DNA from: Tropicibacter alexandrii
GTDB taxonomy: Bacteria > Pseudomonadota > Alphaproteobacteria > Rhodobacterales > Rhodobacteraceae
Assembly: GCF_003667315.2 (NCBI RefSeq)
Contig: NZ_RCTZ02000004.1
Span: forward strand, 124,001 to 188,000
Length of the DNA: 64,000 nucleotides
Direction: 5' to 3'
A program made the translations under genes and the position numbers. This document shows positions 28,241 through 36,476 of the stretch, one piece after another; position 1 is the stretch's first letter, and the number at the start of each line of letters is the position of its first letter. The notes under the pieces were generated by a model that searched no databases, was not told the origin of the DNA, and was given only the letters and a program-made list of their open reading frames with translations.

Positions 28241-28837
28241 ATGATGAGCAAGACGACCGGTGTGAGCCGTCGCGGGTTCCTTGCGGGGACGGCGGCAATG
28301 ATCGGTGCGCCCGCACTGGGGCAGCAGTTCAACGGGGCCGAGACGACCGAGGTCGAGCGCGATCTCGGGTCCGTGGTGCGGCGCAACATTTCCAGCTTTC
28401 GGACGCTGGATTGGCAGCCCTATTTCAACTCGTTGAGCGGCGGTGCGATCCTCGTCGACATTTCCAGCCGCGCGCTGCACTTCTGGCAGGAAAGCGGGCA
28501 GTACCACCTGTACCCGTCCTCGGTGCCGCTGACCGAGGACCTGACCCGTCGGGGCCGCACCGAGGTGGTCCGCAAGGTCGAGGGGCCGGAATGGCGCCCC
28601 ACGCCCTCGATGAAGCAGCGCAACCCGGAATGGCCGGACTATGTCGGGCCCGGTCCGGATAACCCGCTGGGCACCCATGCGCTGTACCTCAGCTGGCAAT
28701 ATTACCGCATCCACGGCACCCATGATACGCGCAAGATCGGGCGGCGTTCGTCGAACGGCTGTATCGGCCTATATAATGAACACATCGCCGAGCTTTTCGG
28801 CATGACCAACGTGGGCACTCAGGTGTTGCTAATTTGA
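28241..28837 (+). CDS. L,D-transpeptidase (YkuD) with Tat-type signal
   Basis: A 198-residue precursor whose N-terminus has a twin-arginine motif, SRRGFLAG, followed by a hydrophobic stretch ending PALGQQ, so export by the Tat route is likely. The YkuD core is visible as YYRIHGTHDTRKIG and SSNGCIGLYNEHI, with the catalytic cysteine in NGCIG. It belongs to the class resembling ErfK/YbiS. I start at ATG 28241 (MMSKTTG) rather than 28223, because the Tat signal begins there. Confidence 0.9.
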   Translation: MMSKTTGVSRRGFLAGTAAMIGAPALGQQFNGAETTEVERDLGSVVRRNISSFRTLDWQPYFNSLSGGAILVDISSRALHFWQESGQYHLYPSSVPLTEDLTRRGRTEVVRKVEGPEWRPTPSMKQRNPEWPDYVGPGPDNPLGTHALYLSWQYYRIHGTHDTRKIGRRSSNGCIGLYNEHIAELFGMTNVGTQVLLI

Positions 28838-28977
28838 CGACATCATGTCGGACAGCGAAATCAGGGCGTTAAGAACCAATTGCATTGCCCCTGAAAAGCT
28901 GCTTTGACAGAGTCACGAGGTAAGTCTTGGGTGCTTGGCGTGCTTTCGCACGTCGGGCTAAAAATTGGAGATTAATC

Positions 28978-29169
28978 ATGAAGAAACTCGCTCTCGCAGC
29001 TGTTCTCGCTGGCGCAGCTTCCACCGCAATGGCCGGTTCCTATGCAAAGGACGACGTTGTCATGGAGCCCGTCGTGGTCGTGGAAGAAACCGCACAGTCG
29101 TCCTCGGCTGCCGGCATCCTGATCCCGCTGCTGCTGATCGCAGTCATCGCGGCAGCTGCTGCTGACTGA
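28978..29169 (+). CDS. 63-residue exported/membrane protein of unknown function
   Basis: A signal peptide (residues 1-19, ending AMAG) is followed by a short valine- and glutamate-rich stretch (DDVVMEPVVVVEE). It ends in a single hydrophobic helix, GILIPLLLIAVIAAAAAD, at the very C-terminus. The ATG has GGAG upstream. The 140-base region before it holds a TTGACA (28904-28909) and a small hairpin CGTGC-tttc-GCACG in the presumed leader, and a strong terminator follows, so this is a self-contained transcription unit. I cannot assign a role. Confidence 0.8.
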   Translation: MKKLALAAVLAGAASTAMAGSYAKDDVVMEPVVVVEETAQSSSAAGILIPLLLIAVIAAAAAD

Positions 29170-29195
29170 TAGGTTTTTCAACCTACTGAATTTGG

Positions 29196-29225
29196 AAAAG
29201 GCGGCGCGACGGTGCCGCCTTTTTC
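29196..29225 (+). terminator. Rho-independent terminator after the 63-residue protein gene
   Basis: AAAAGGCGGC (29196-29205) pairs with GCCGCCTTTT (29214-29223) around an 8-base loop and runs into TTTTTC. Confidence 0.9.
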
Positions 29226-29288
29226 TATTGGGGCCAGTGGTGAGCGCCAGAAACGATTCGCCCTTTGGGGGCAGCCTTCCGGTTTTCG

Positions 29289-29323
29289 GTCAACAATACC
29301 GGGCCGAACCGCGCATTGTTGAC
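29289..29323. repeat. Inverted repeat GTCAACAAT / ATTGTTGAC between convergent genes
   Basis: Nine-base perfect arms (29289-29297 and 29315-29323) with a 17-base spacer, in the 200-base gap between the small membrane protein gene and hemH, which converge. There is no T run, so it is not a classical terminator. Purpose unknown. Confidence 0.45.
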
Positions 29324-29370
29324 GGTCCGGGTGCAAAGCGGTCGAGGCAATGCCCACGACCGATACCTGT

Positions 29371-30435
29371 TCAGAGCGGGGTGGCCCAGCCGCCGAGATT
29401 CTCGGAGATCACCGTCGACAGCGCATCGACATGCGCGGGGTCGTCATTGAGGCAGGGAATATAGAGGAAATCCTCGCCCCCGGCATGCTCAAAGCTTTCC
29501 CGAATCTCTTCGTTGATCTCTTCGAGCGTCTCGATGCAATCGGCGGAAAAGGCGGGCGCGCAGATGGCGATGCTTTTCTTGCCCTGCTTGGCCAGTTCGG
29601 CCACGTGATCGACGGTGTAGGGCTTCAGCCATTCCTCGGGGCCGAAGACCGACTGGAAGGTGGTCACGATCTGCGTGTCGTCCCAACCCAGCCGCTCTTT
29701 CAGCAGGCGCGTCGTTTTCTGGCACTGGCAGTGATAGGGGTCGCCCTGCATCAGGTAGCGTTTCGGCATGCCGTGATAGGAGACCACGAGGATTTCTGGC
29801 TTTTTCTCGGCTGCGGCATAGCCGCGCTCGATCGACTGGGCGAGCGCTTCGATATACATCGGGTGTTCGAAATAGGGTTCGACGACGCGGGCGATGGGCT
29901 GCCATTCCTGCTTCATCAACGCGCGGAAGAACTGGTCATTCGCGGTCGCCGAGGTGGCGCCGGCGTAATGCGGATAAAGCGGGAAGAACAGGATCTTGCG
30001 GCAGCCCTGATCGACCATCGCCTGCACCTTGGACTCGGTCGAGGGGTTGCCGTAGCGCATGCAGAAATCCACCACGACCTGATCGCCGTACATGTCTTGC
30101 ATGCGCTGCGCGATGGCGGCGGTCTGCTGCTTGGTGATCGTCATCAGGGGGGATTCGTTCAGCTCGGTGTTCCAGATCGACCGGTAGGCCGCGCCCGAGG
30201 TGAAGGGACGTTTCGACAGAATGATCAGCTGCAAGAGCGGCTGCCATTTCCATGGCGCGTAGTCGATGACGCGGCGGTCCGACAGGAACTCGTTCAGGTA
30301 GCGGCGCATCGACCAGTAATCCGTCGCATCCGGCGTGCCGAGATTGGCCAGCAGGACCCCCACCTTGGCGGGTTTGATGGCGGGATGGTCGGCAGCCGCA
30401 TGGGCGGGTTTCCGGGCGGTGGTCGCGTCCAGCAT
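29371..30435 (-). CDS. hemH: Ferrochelatase
   Basis: Inserts ferrous iron into protoporphyrin IX, the last step of haem synthesis. The 354-residue protein has the N-terminal GVLLANLGTPDA, the metal-site histidine in VVSYHGMPKRYL, the FQSVFGPEEWLKPYT segment and the conserved glutamate in CIETLEEINEE. The sequence PYHCQCQKTTRLL is a family hallmark. I start at ATG 30435, since the frame is open further upstream but into the divergently unrelated methyltransferase gene. It is not in an operon with other haem genes here. Confidence 0.96.
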   Translation of the reverse strand: MLDATTARKPAHAAADHPAIKPAKVGVLLANLGTPDATDYWSMRRYLNEFLSDRRVIDYAPWKWQPLLQLIILSKRPFTSGAAYRSIWNTELNESPLMTITKQQTAAIAQRMQDMYGDQVVVDFCMRYGNPSTESKVQAMVDQGCRKILFFPLYPHYAGATSATANDQFFRALMKQEWQPIARVVEPYFEHPMYIEALAQSIERGYAAAEKKPEILVVSYHGMPKRYLMQGDPYHCQCQKTTRLLKERLGWDDTQIVTTFQSVFGPEEWLKPYTVDHVAELAKQGKKSIAICAPAFSADCIETLEEINEEIRESFEHAGGEDFLYIPCLNDDPAHVDALSTVISENLGGWATPL

Positions 30436-30487
30436 CAGGGCTCTCCTGCTTTGGTTCCGGGCGTAGATATCGCGTGGGTGAGATACG

Positions 30488-31303
30488 TCAATCTTTGAGA
30501 GGCTTTTCCTGCGTGCCAAGCGCATCGGCGAGCCGATGTGCCGCAGAGCCGGGGCGCAGGGGCTGGGGTTGGCTGGCATCGGGCGCCCAGCCGGTGAGGG
30601 TGACGATCTCGAACGTGGCGGGGATGCGGCCGTCTTGCCCGAAGGTTTCGGCATAAAGGTCGGCGGCCCGAAGGAAGACGGCGCGGCGGGTCGGGTGGCG
30701 GACACGGTTGTGCAGCGCGTTGGTCTCGCCCATGGCGCGCAGGTCCGCCATGAGGTGGAAGAGGTCGCGATAGGTGACGGTCAGCGGCGCGGTATCGGCG
30801 ACCGGCAGGGCGAGGCCCGCGCGTTGCAACAGCGCGCCAAGGTCGCGAATCTCGCCCATGGGCGCGACGCGGGGCGAGAGGCCGCCGGTCACTTCGATTT
30901 CCGCCTGCCCCAGCGCGGCGCGCAATTCGGTCAGGGTCTGCCCGCCAAAGGTCAGCACGATCAGCAGCCCGTCGGGGCGCAGGGCGCGGCGGCACTGGAT
31001 CAGCTGGCCGACCGGGTCATCGGCCCAGTGCAGGGCGAGGGCGTGGATGATCAGGTCATGCGCGTCTTCGCGCAGGTCCAGCGTGTCGCTGTCGGGGATA
31101 ATCCGGGCGTCGGGATGGCTTTGCCGCCACAGGTCGAGAAAGGGCGTGATGATCGCCGGATCGGTAAAGGTTTTGTTAACCAATGCGAGCCGATCCTCGG
31201 CCTCTGTCAGGGCGGCTTCGTGCAGGAACAGCGCCGGGTCGCGCAGGGCGCGGGCGCGGTGGGTCAGCAGGGCGTGTCGGTCGGTGAGGCGAGGGGTTTC
31301 CAT
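30488..31303 (-). CDS. SAM-dependent methyltransferase (BioC/NDUFAF5-like)
   Basis: A 271-residue protein of the methyltransferase fold, recognised by DAHDLIIHALALHWADDPVGQ (the post-IV motif with the WxDDPV pattern) and a following CRRALRPDGLLIVLTFGG. The classic glycine-rich SAM loop is weak, as in NDUFAF5-type proteins, whose members hydroxylate or methylate complex I subunits or act in biotin synthesis. No biotin genes are nearby. It sits just upstream of hemH on the same strand (52-base gap) and is divergent from comF. Confidence 0.75.
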   Translation of the reverse strand: METPRLTDRHALLTHRARALRDPALFLHEAALTEAEDRLALVNKTFTDPAIITPFLDLWRQSHPDARIIPDSDTLDLREDAHDLIIHALALHWADDPVGQLIQCRRALRPDGLLIVLTFGGQTLTELRAALGQAEIEVTGGLSPRVAPMGEIRDLGALLQRAGLALPVADTAPLTVTYRDLFHLMADLRAMGETNALHNRVRHPTRRAVFLRAADLYAETFGQDGRIPATFEIVTLTGWAPDASQPQPLRPGSAAHRLADALGTQEKPLKD

Positions 31304-31334
31304 GTTGAAGGCAGATAGGGCGTGGCGCGCGCGG

Positions 31335-32048
31335 ATGCAAACGCTGGTGCAGCTGGTCTATCCGCCGCGCTGCCTGTCCTGCGGCGGGCTGGTCGAGACG
31401 GATTTCGGGCTGTGTACCGGGTGCTGGAAGGAGACGCCGTTTATCGCGGGCCTTGCCTGTGACCTCTGCGGGGTGCCCTTGCCGGGTCAGTCCGACGGGG
31501 TCGAGCATTGCGACGACTGCATGACCGTGCAGCGGCCTTGGGTGCAGGGGCGCGCGGCGCTGGTCTACAAGGACAGGGCGCGGCGCATGGTGCTGGCGCT
31601 GAAACATGGCGACCGGCAGGACATCGCGAAGCCCGCCGCGCGCTGGATGGCCCGGCAGACACGGGCGATGCTGCGCGAGAATATGGTCGCCGTGCCGGTG
31701 CCCTTGCACCTGCACCGCATGTTGGCGCGGCGCTACAACCAATCCGCCCTTCTGGCCGAGCATCTGGCCGAGGCGCTGGACATCGACTGGTGCGCCGATG
31801 CGCTGCACCGGCACGAGGCGACCCCGTCGCTGGATGGAAAGGGGCGCAATGAACGGTTCGAGACGCTGCAAGGCACGATTCGCGCCTCGGAATGGCGGAC
31901 CCGCATGATCGAGGGGCGGCCGGTGCTGCTGGTCGACGACGTGATGACTTCGGGGGCGACATTGGCGGCCTGCGCCGAGGCTTGCCTTGCAGCCGGTGCA
32001 ACCGAGGTATGCGTCAGCGTGTTGGCCCGCGTTGCAAAAGACGCGTAG
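31335..32048 (+). CDS. ComF-family protein (phosphoribosyltransferase-like)
   Basis: A 237-residue ComF homologue. The N-terminus has zinc-ribbon cysteines (PPRCLSCGG, LCTGCW, CDLCG, HCDDC). The C-terminal half is a phosphoribosyltransferase fold with the PRPP loop VLLVDDVMTSGATLAAC. ComF proteins are linked to DNA uptake in competent bacteria and are widespread elsewhere without a settled role. The start is at ATG 31335; an in-frame ATG at 31302 would overlap the divergent methyltransferase start and is less likely. Confidence 0.88.
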   Translation: MQTLVQLVYPPRCLSCGGLVETDFGLCTGCWKETPFIAGLACDLCGVPLPGQSDGVEHCDDCMTVQRPWVQGRAALVYKDRARRMVLALKHGDRQDIAKPAARWMARQTRAMLRENMVAVPVPLHLHRMLARRYNQSALLAEHLAEALDIDWCADALHRHEATPSLDGKGRNERFETLQGTIRASEWRTRMIEGRPVLLVDDVMTSGATLAACAEACLAAGATEVCVSVLARVAKDA

Positions 32049-32085
32049 GGTCTTATCTAGGGTGTGACACCCGAGAGGAAGATCC

Positions 32086-32343
32086 ATGCAACCTGTTGAA
32101 ATCTATTCGTCCCCGCTGTGCGGTTTCTGCCATGCGGCCAAGCGTTTGCTGACCCAAAAAGGTGTGGAATTCACCGAGATCGACGTGCTGCGCGAGCCCG
32201 CGCGCAAGTCCGAGATGATGGACCGCGCCCATGGCCGTCACACTGTGCCGCAGATTTTCATCGGCGAGACCCATGTCGGCGGCTGTGATGAGCTTTATGC
32301 GCTGGACCGCGCGGGCAAGCTCGACCCGCTTCTGGCGGGGTGA
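32086..32343 (+). CDS. grxC: Glutaredoxin 3
   Basis: An 85-residue dithiol glutaredoxin reducing disulfides with glutathione. The active site is SSPLCGFCHAAK with cysteines at 12 and 15 (CGFC instead of the commoner CPYC). The cis-proline TVPQIFI and GGCDEL motifs bind glutathione. It follows comF by 37 bases and touches the start of the nitrilase-type gene, forming a likely operon comF-grxC-amidase-marR. Confidence 0.94.
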   Translation: MQPVEIYSSPLCGFCHAAKRLLTQKGVEFTEIDVLREPARKSEMMDRAHGRHTVPQIFIGETHVGGCDELYALDRAGKLDPLLAG

Positions 32344-33173
32344 TGCGGGCCGCGATCCTTCAGATCTGCTCAAGCGACGACCCCGAGGAAAACCTGTCCT
32401 CGGTGGTCGAACTCTTGCGCGCGGCGGCGGCGGAGGGGGCGGAGATCGCCTTTACCCCCGAAGTGTCGAACTGCGTGTCGATGGATCGCGGGCATCAGGC
32501 GCGGGTCTTGCGGCGTGAACGCGACGACCTGTTCCTTGCCGGGCTGGCGGAAACGGCCAAGGCGCTGGGCCTGTGGATCGTGACGGCGGTGGCGGTCAAA
32601 TCCGACCCGCCCGAAGAGCGATTCGCCAATCGCTGCTTGGTGATTTCGCCCGAGGGCGAGACGGTCGCGCGCTATGACAAGATGCACATGTTCGATGTGC
32701 AGGTGTCGGAGACGGAGACCTACCGCGAATCGTCCGGCTATGCGCCGGGCGCGCAGGCGGTGGTGGTGGACACGCCGCTTGGAAAACTGGGGCTGACGAT
32801 TTGCTATGACCTGCGGTTCGCCTACCTGTACCGTGTGCTGGCCAAGGCGGGCGCGCAGGTGATTTGCGTGCCCTCGGCCTTTTCGCCGGGCACGGGGCCC
32901 GCGCATTGGCAGCCGCTGTTGCAGGCGCGCGCGATCGAGACCGGGTGCTGGGTGGTTGCCCCCGCGCAGGTGGGGCAGCACCGCGCCAGCGCAGGCCGGA
33001 CGCGCAGCACATGGGGGCATGCGCTGGTCGTGTCGCCTTGGGGTGAGGTGGTTCATGACGCCGGGGACGCGGTTGGCGTCACGGTCGTCGATCTGGATTT
33101 GAGCAAGGTGGACGACGCACGGCACAAGGTGCCGTCGCTGACCCACGACAGGGATTTCAGGGGGCCGGAATGA
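32343..33173 (+). CDS. Carbon-nitrogen hydrolase (Nit1-like amidase)
   Basis: A 276-residue nitrilase-superfamily enzyme. The catalytic triad is readable: glutamate in FTPEVSN, lysine in YDKMHMFDV and cysteine in LTICYDLRF. The MHMFDV and CYDLRF contexts are those of the Nit1/NitFhit branch, whose members repair deaminated glutathione; this fits the position directly after a glutaredoxin gene. The ATG at 32343 shares its first base with the last base of the grxC stop codon; a GTG one codon upstream is possible. The 3' end overlaps the MarR gene by 4 bases. Confidence 0.87.
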   Translation: MRAAILQICSSDDPEENLSSVVELLRAAAAEGAEIAFTPEVSNCVSMDRGHQARVLRRERDDLFLAGLAETAKALGLWIVTAVAVKSDPPEERFANRCLVISPEGETVARYDKMHMFDVQVSETETYRESSGYAPGAQAVVVDTPLGKLGLTICYDLRFAYLYRVLAKAGAQVICVPSAFSPGTGPAHWQPLLQARAIETGCWVVAPAQVGQHRASAGRTRSTWGHALVVSPWGEVVHDAGDAVGVTVVDLDLSKVDDARHKVPSLTHDRDFRGPE

Positions 33174-33604
33174 GCGATGCGAACGGGCTGGCCATCTCGC
33201 TGTTCAGCGAGTTGTTGACGGCGGACCAATTGTTGCGGGCGCGCCTGACCAAGGTGCTGCCGAACCGCATGGAGATTTCGCATTTCTCGGTGCTGAACAC
33301 CTTGTCGCGCGGCGGGGAAAAGACCCCGGCGCAACTGGCCAAGGCGTTTCACGTGACGCGCGGGGCGATGACCAACACGCTGTCCAAGCTGGAAATGGCG
33401 GGGTACGTGCATATCCGTCCCGACTGGGACGATGCGCGGCGCAAGCTGGTGTCGATCTCGCCTGCCGGGAAATCCGCGCGCGAGGCGGCCTTGGCCGCGA
33501 TCACGCCGATGATCCAAGAGATGGTGGGCGAATTGGGCGAGGCGAATGTGCGCGCCGCCCTGCCGGTGATCCGCGAATTGCGGGTGCGGTTGGAGGAAGG
33601 CTAG
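33170..33604 (+). CDS. MarR-family transcriptional regulator
   Basis: A 144-residue winged-helix regulator. The DNA-binding core is TPAQLAKAFHVTRGAMTNTLSKLE (about residues 57-80), followed by the wing HIRPDWDDARRKLVSIS, where the D-x-R of the wing is typical of MarR proteins. It is the last gene of the comF-grxC-amidase operon, overlapping the amidase gene by 4 bases. Ligand and targets are not indicated. Confidence 0.9.
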   Translation: MSDANGLAISLFSELLTADQLLRARLTKVLPNRMEISHFSVLNTLSRGGEKTPAQLAKAFHVTRGAMTNTLSKLEMAGYVHIRPDWDDARRKLVSISPAGKSAREAALAAITPMIQEMVGELGEANVRAALPVIRELRVRLEEG

Positions 33605-33665
33605 GGGGCTTTGCCCCCCGGCGCGTTCGCGCCTCCCCCCAAGGTATTTTGGGACCAAAGAAGCC
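33604..33665 (+). terminator. Double hairpin plus GGTATTTTGGGACCAAAG element after the MarR gene
   Basis: Directly at the marR stop, GGGGGC-ttt-GCCCCC (33604-33618) and GGCGC-gttc-GCGCC (33620-33633) form consecutive hairpins. They are followed by AAGGTATTTTGGGACCAAAG (33641-33660) and AAG. The last part matches the motif at 24854-24875. The hairpins plausibly end the operon; the trailing motif appears to be part of the same repeated element. Confidence 0.6.
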
Positions 33666-34415
33666 CTAGGCGGGTTTCAGGGCGGCTGTGACGTAGTTCA
33701 CAGACAGGTCGCGGTCGGAGATCGACCATTTCCATGTGATCGGGTTGAAGACGTAGCCCTTGCGGTCGACAGGATCGAGCCCGGCCTTGCGCATCAGGTC
33801 ATAGAGTTCGTCTGGCGTGATGAATTTCGACCATTCATGGGTGCCCTTGGGCAGCCAGCGCATGACGTATTCCGCGCCAACGATGGCCATGGCGAAGCTC
33901 TTGGGATTGCGGTTGATGGTCGAGCAGAGGTGCAGCCCGCCCGGTTTAAGAAGCTGGCGGCAGGCGTTCAGGTAGGCGAGCGGATCGGCGACATGCTCGA
34001 CCACTTCCATGTTCAGGACGACGTCGAATTGTTCGCCATCGGCGGCCATCGCCTCGGCCGTGGTGTGGCGGTAGTCGATTTGCAGGCCGGACTGGGCGGC
34101 GTGGGTTTCGGCGACGGGGATGTTGCGGGCGGCGGCGTCGACGCCGACGATCTCGGCGCCAAGCCGCGCCATGGGTTCGCACAGAAGGCCCCCGCCGCAG
34201 CCGATATCGAGGATGCGCAACCCTTTGAAGGGCTGGTCGGTGCCAAGCTGGCGGTCAAATTCGCCCGCGATCTGCGTGGTGATATAGTCCAGCCGCACCG
34301 GGTTCATCATGTGCAGCGGCTTGAACTTGCCGGTCGGATCCCACCATTCGGCGGCCATGGCCTCGAACTTGGCGATCTCGGATGCGTCGACGGTGGTGGT
34401 CATATCATTCCCCAT
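33666..34415 (-). CDS. ubiG: Ubiquinone biosynthesis O-methyltransferase
   Basis: Carries out the two O-methylations of ubiquinone synthesis. The 249-residue protein shows the UbiG N-terminus [19 protein letters not shown] and LDYI, then the SAM loop [21 protein letters not shown]. It continues with [21 protein letters not shown] and GTHEWSKFI, all family hallmarks. ATG 34415 has AGGGG 8 bases upstream; a second ATG at 34403 is possible. It is divergent from the proline iminopeptidase gene, with 35 bases between the start codons. Confidence 0.95.
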   Translation of the reverse strand: MGNDMTTTVDASEIAKFEAMAAEWWDPTGKFKPLHMMNPVRLDYITTQIAGEFDRQLGTDQPFKGLRILDIGCGGGLLCEPMARLGAEIVGVDAAARNIPVAETHAAQSGLQIDYRHTTAEAMAADGEQFDVVLNMEVVEHVADPLAYLNACRQLLKPGGLHLCSTINRNPKSFAMAIVGAEYVMRWLPKGTHEWSKFITPDELYDLMRKAGLDPVDRKGYVFNPITWKWSISDRDLSVNYVTAALKPA

Positions 34416-34450
34416 GGCATTTCCCCTGCATTGCGCAATATAGAAGGGAC

Positions 34451-35434
34451 ATGGACAAAATCCCGGGCCAAAAGCGCGCAGTGCAGTATCTCTATCCTCC
34501 GATCGACCCGTTCGACCAGCGCGTGATCGCGCGCACCGGTGGGCATCGGATCTATGTCGAGCAATGTGGCAATCCCGAAGGCATCCCTGTGCTGGTCTTG
34601 CATGGTGGGCCGGGGGGTGGCTGCTCGCCCGCGATGCGCCGCTATTTCGACCCCGAGGTGTTCCGCGTGATCCTGCACGATCAGCGCGGCTGTGGCCGGT
34701 CGAAGCCCCATGCCAGCGTGGTCGACAACACCACATGGGATCTGGTCGGGGATATCGAGGCGATCCGCGATGAGTTGGAGATCGGCCCGGCGATCGTCTT
34801 TGGCGGGTCGTGGGGCGCGACCTTGGCGCTGATCTACGCGATCACGCATCCCGAGGCGGTGACGCATCTGGTGCTGCGCGGCGTGTTTATGGCGACTCAG
34901 GTCGAGCTGGACTGGTTTTATGGCGGTGGCGCGGGGCAGTTCTGGCCCGAGACTTGGGCGCGGTTTACCTCGCTGATCCCAGAGGAAGAGCGGGGCGACC
35001 TGATCGCCGCCTATCACCGGCGGCTGTTTTCCGGGAACATGGTCGAGGAAACCAAATACGCGCAGGCGTGGTCGTCTTGGGAGAACGCCTTGGCCACGGT
35101 CTATTCGACGGGCCATGGCGGCGAGGCGCCGGGGCCCTATGCCCGCGCCTTTGCCCGGTTAGAGAATCATTACTTCACCAACAAGGCGTTTCTGGACGAA
35201 GACGGCTGGATTCTGAAGAATGCCGACCGGCTGCGCGGCATCATGGGCTATATCGTGCAGGGGCGGTACGACATGATTTGCCCGCCGCAGCGTGCGTGGG
35301 AACTGCACAAGGCATGGCCCGGAAGCGACCTGCGCATGGTGCGCAATGCCGGGCATGCGCTGTCCGAACCGGGCATCAGCGCCGAGCTGGTCAGGGTGAT
35401 GGATCAGATCGTCGAAAACAAAAGGTTTACATGA
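34451..35434 (+). CDS. pip: Proline iminopeptidase
   Basis: An alpha/beta-hydrolase that removes N-terminal proline from peptides. The 327-residue enzyme has the oxyanion region [11 protein letters not shown], the nucleophile serine in [11 protein letters not shown], the aspartate in [10 protein letters not shown] and the histidine in [11 protein letters not shown]. The N-terminal YPPIDPFDQ is also typical of this peptidase group. Position upstream of a peptide-type ABC importer is suggestive but there is a gap with an inverted repeat, so co-transcription is uncertain. Confidence 0.92.
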   Translation: MDKIPGQKRAVQYLYPPIDPFDQRVIARTGGHRIYVEQCGNPEGIPVLVLHGGPGGGCSPAMRRYFDPEVFRVILHDQRGCGRSKPHASVVDNTTWDLVGDIEAIRDELEIGPAIVFGGSWGATLALIYAITHPEAVTHLVLRGVFMATQVELDWFYGGGAGQFWPETWARFTSLIPEEERGDLIAAYHRRLFSGNMVEETKYAQAWSSWENALATVYSTGHGGEAPGPYARAFARLENHYFTNKAFLDEDGWILKNADRLRGIMGYIVQGRYDMICPPQRAWELHKAWPGSDLRMVRNAGHALSEPGISAELVRVMDQIVENKRFT

Positions 35435-35441
35435 GGTCGGC

Positions 35442-35467
35442 TTTTGTTAACTTGTCAGTCAACAAAA
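35442..35467. promoter_or_regulatory. Inverted repeat TTTTGTTAAC / GTCAACAAAA ahead of the peptide-type ABC operon
   Basis: Ten-base arms (35442-35451 and 35458-35467) with one mismatch and a 6-base spacer lie 19 bases before the GTG start of the first permease gene. No T run follows, so an operator is as likely as a terminator. No regulator gene is adjacent. Confidence 0.4.
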
Positions 35468-35486
35468 ACCAGAACCGACAGGGATC

Positions 35487-36476
35487 GTGAACCCAGTTTT
35501 CAAGATCATACTTCAGCGCCTCGCCTTGGGTCTATTGACGCTGCTCATCGTCTCTTTCGTGATCTTCACGGCGGTGAACCTGCTGCCGGGTGACTTTGCG
35601 CAGGCCATTTTGGGGCAGAGCGCCACGCCCGAGGCGATTGCCTCGATCCGGCGCGACCTTGGTCTGGATCAGCCGTTCTTCGCCCGGTACTTCGTCTGGT
35701 TGGGCGACATGCTGCAAGGCGATCTGGGCGTCAGCTATGCGCAGTTGAACTTTCAGACCAATATGGGCGCGGCCGAGTTGAAGACGGTGGCGGACCAGAT
35801 CGCGCCACGCTTTGCCAATACGATGTTCCTTGCCGGTGTGACGGCGGCGATTGCCGTGCCCTTTGCCGTGGGGCTGGGCGTGCTGGCGGCGCTGTATCGC
35901 AATTCGGTCTTTGACAAGGTGGCCAATATCTCGACCCTGACGTCGATTTCCTCGCCTGAGTTCTTCCTTGCCTATATCCTCGTGCTGTTTCTGGCGGTGC
36001 TGAACCCGCTCTTGCCGTCGATTGCGAATATCTACCAAGGCATCCCGTTCACCGACCGGCTGATCGCGACGCTGCTGCCCGCGCTGACACTGACCTTGGT
36101 CGTGACGGCGCATATGATGCGCATGACGCGCGCGGCGATCATCAACCTGCTGGCTTCCCCCTATATCGAGATGGCCCGGCTGAAAGGCGTCAAACCGCTG
36201 CGGATCATCACCCATCACGCGCTGCCCAACGCTTGGGCGCCGATCATCAACGTGATCGCGCTGAACCTCGCCTACTTGATTACCGGCGTGGTCGTGGTCG
36301 AGGTGGTGTTCAACTATCCCGGCATCGGGCAGTTGTTCGTCGATGCGGTCAAGAACCGCGATATCCCGGTGGTGCAGGCCTGCTGCCTGATCTTTGCCGG
36401 GGCGTATATCCTGCTGAACCTCGCCGCTGACATCCTGTCGATCCTGACCAACCCGCGTCTGAGGCACCCGAAATGA
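35487..36476 (+). CDS. Peptide-type ABC transporter permease (DppB/OppB family)
   Basis: A 329-residue inner-membrane permease. The family N-terminus RLALGLLTLLIVSFVIFTAVNLLPGD, read in two parts as hydrophobic helix and LLPGD, is visible, as is the EAA-loop region ARLKGVKPLRIITHHALPNA that docks on the ATPase. About six membrane segments. The start is GTG (35487) with AGGGA upstream. It overlaps the second permease gene by 4 bases. The substrate is unknown; the family takes up peptides, nickel chelates and other small molecules. Confidence 0.9.
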   Translation: MNPVFKIILQRLALGLLTLLIVSFVIFTAVNLLPGDFAQAILGQSATPEAIASIRRDLGLDQPFFARYFVWLGDMLQGDLGVSYAQLNFQTNMGAAELKTVADQIAPRFANTMFLAGVTAAIAVPFAVGLGVLAALYRNSVFDKVANISTLTSISSPEFFLAYILVLFLAVLNPLLPSIANIYQGIPFTDRLIATLLPALTLTLVVTAHMMRMTRAAIINLLASPYIEMARLKGVKPLRIITHHALPNAWAPIINVIALNLAYLITGVVVVEVVFNYPGIGQLFVDAVKNRDIPVVQACCLIFAGAYILLNLAADILSILTNPRLRHPK

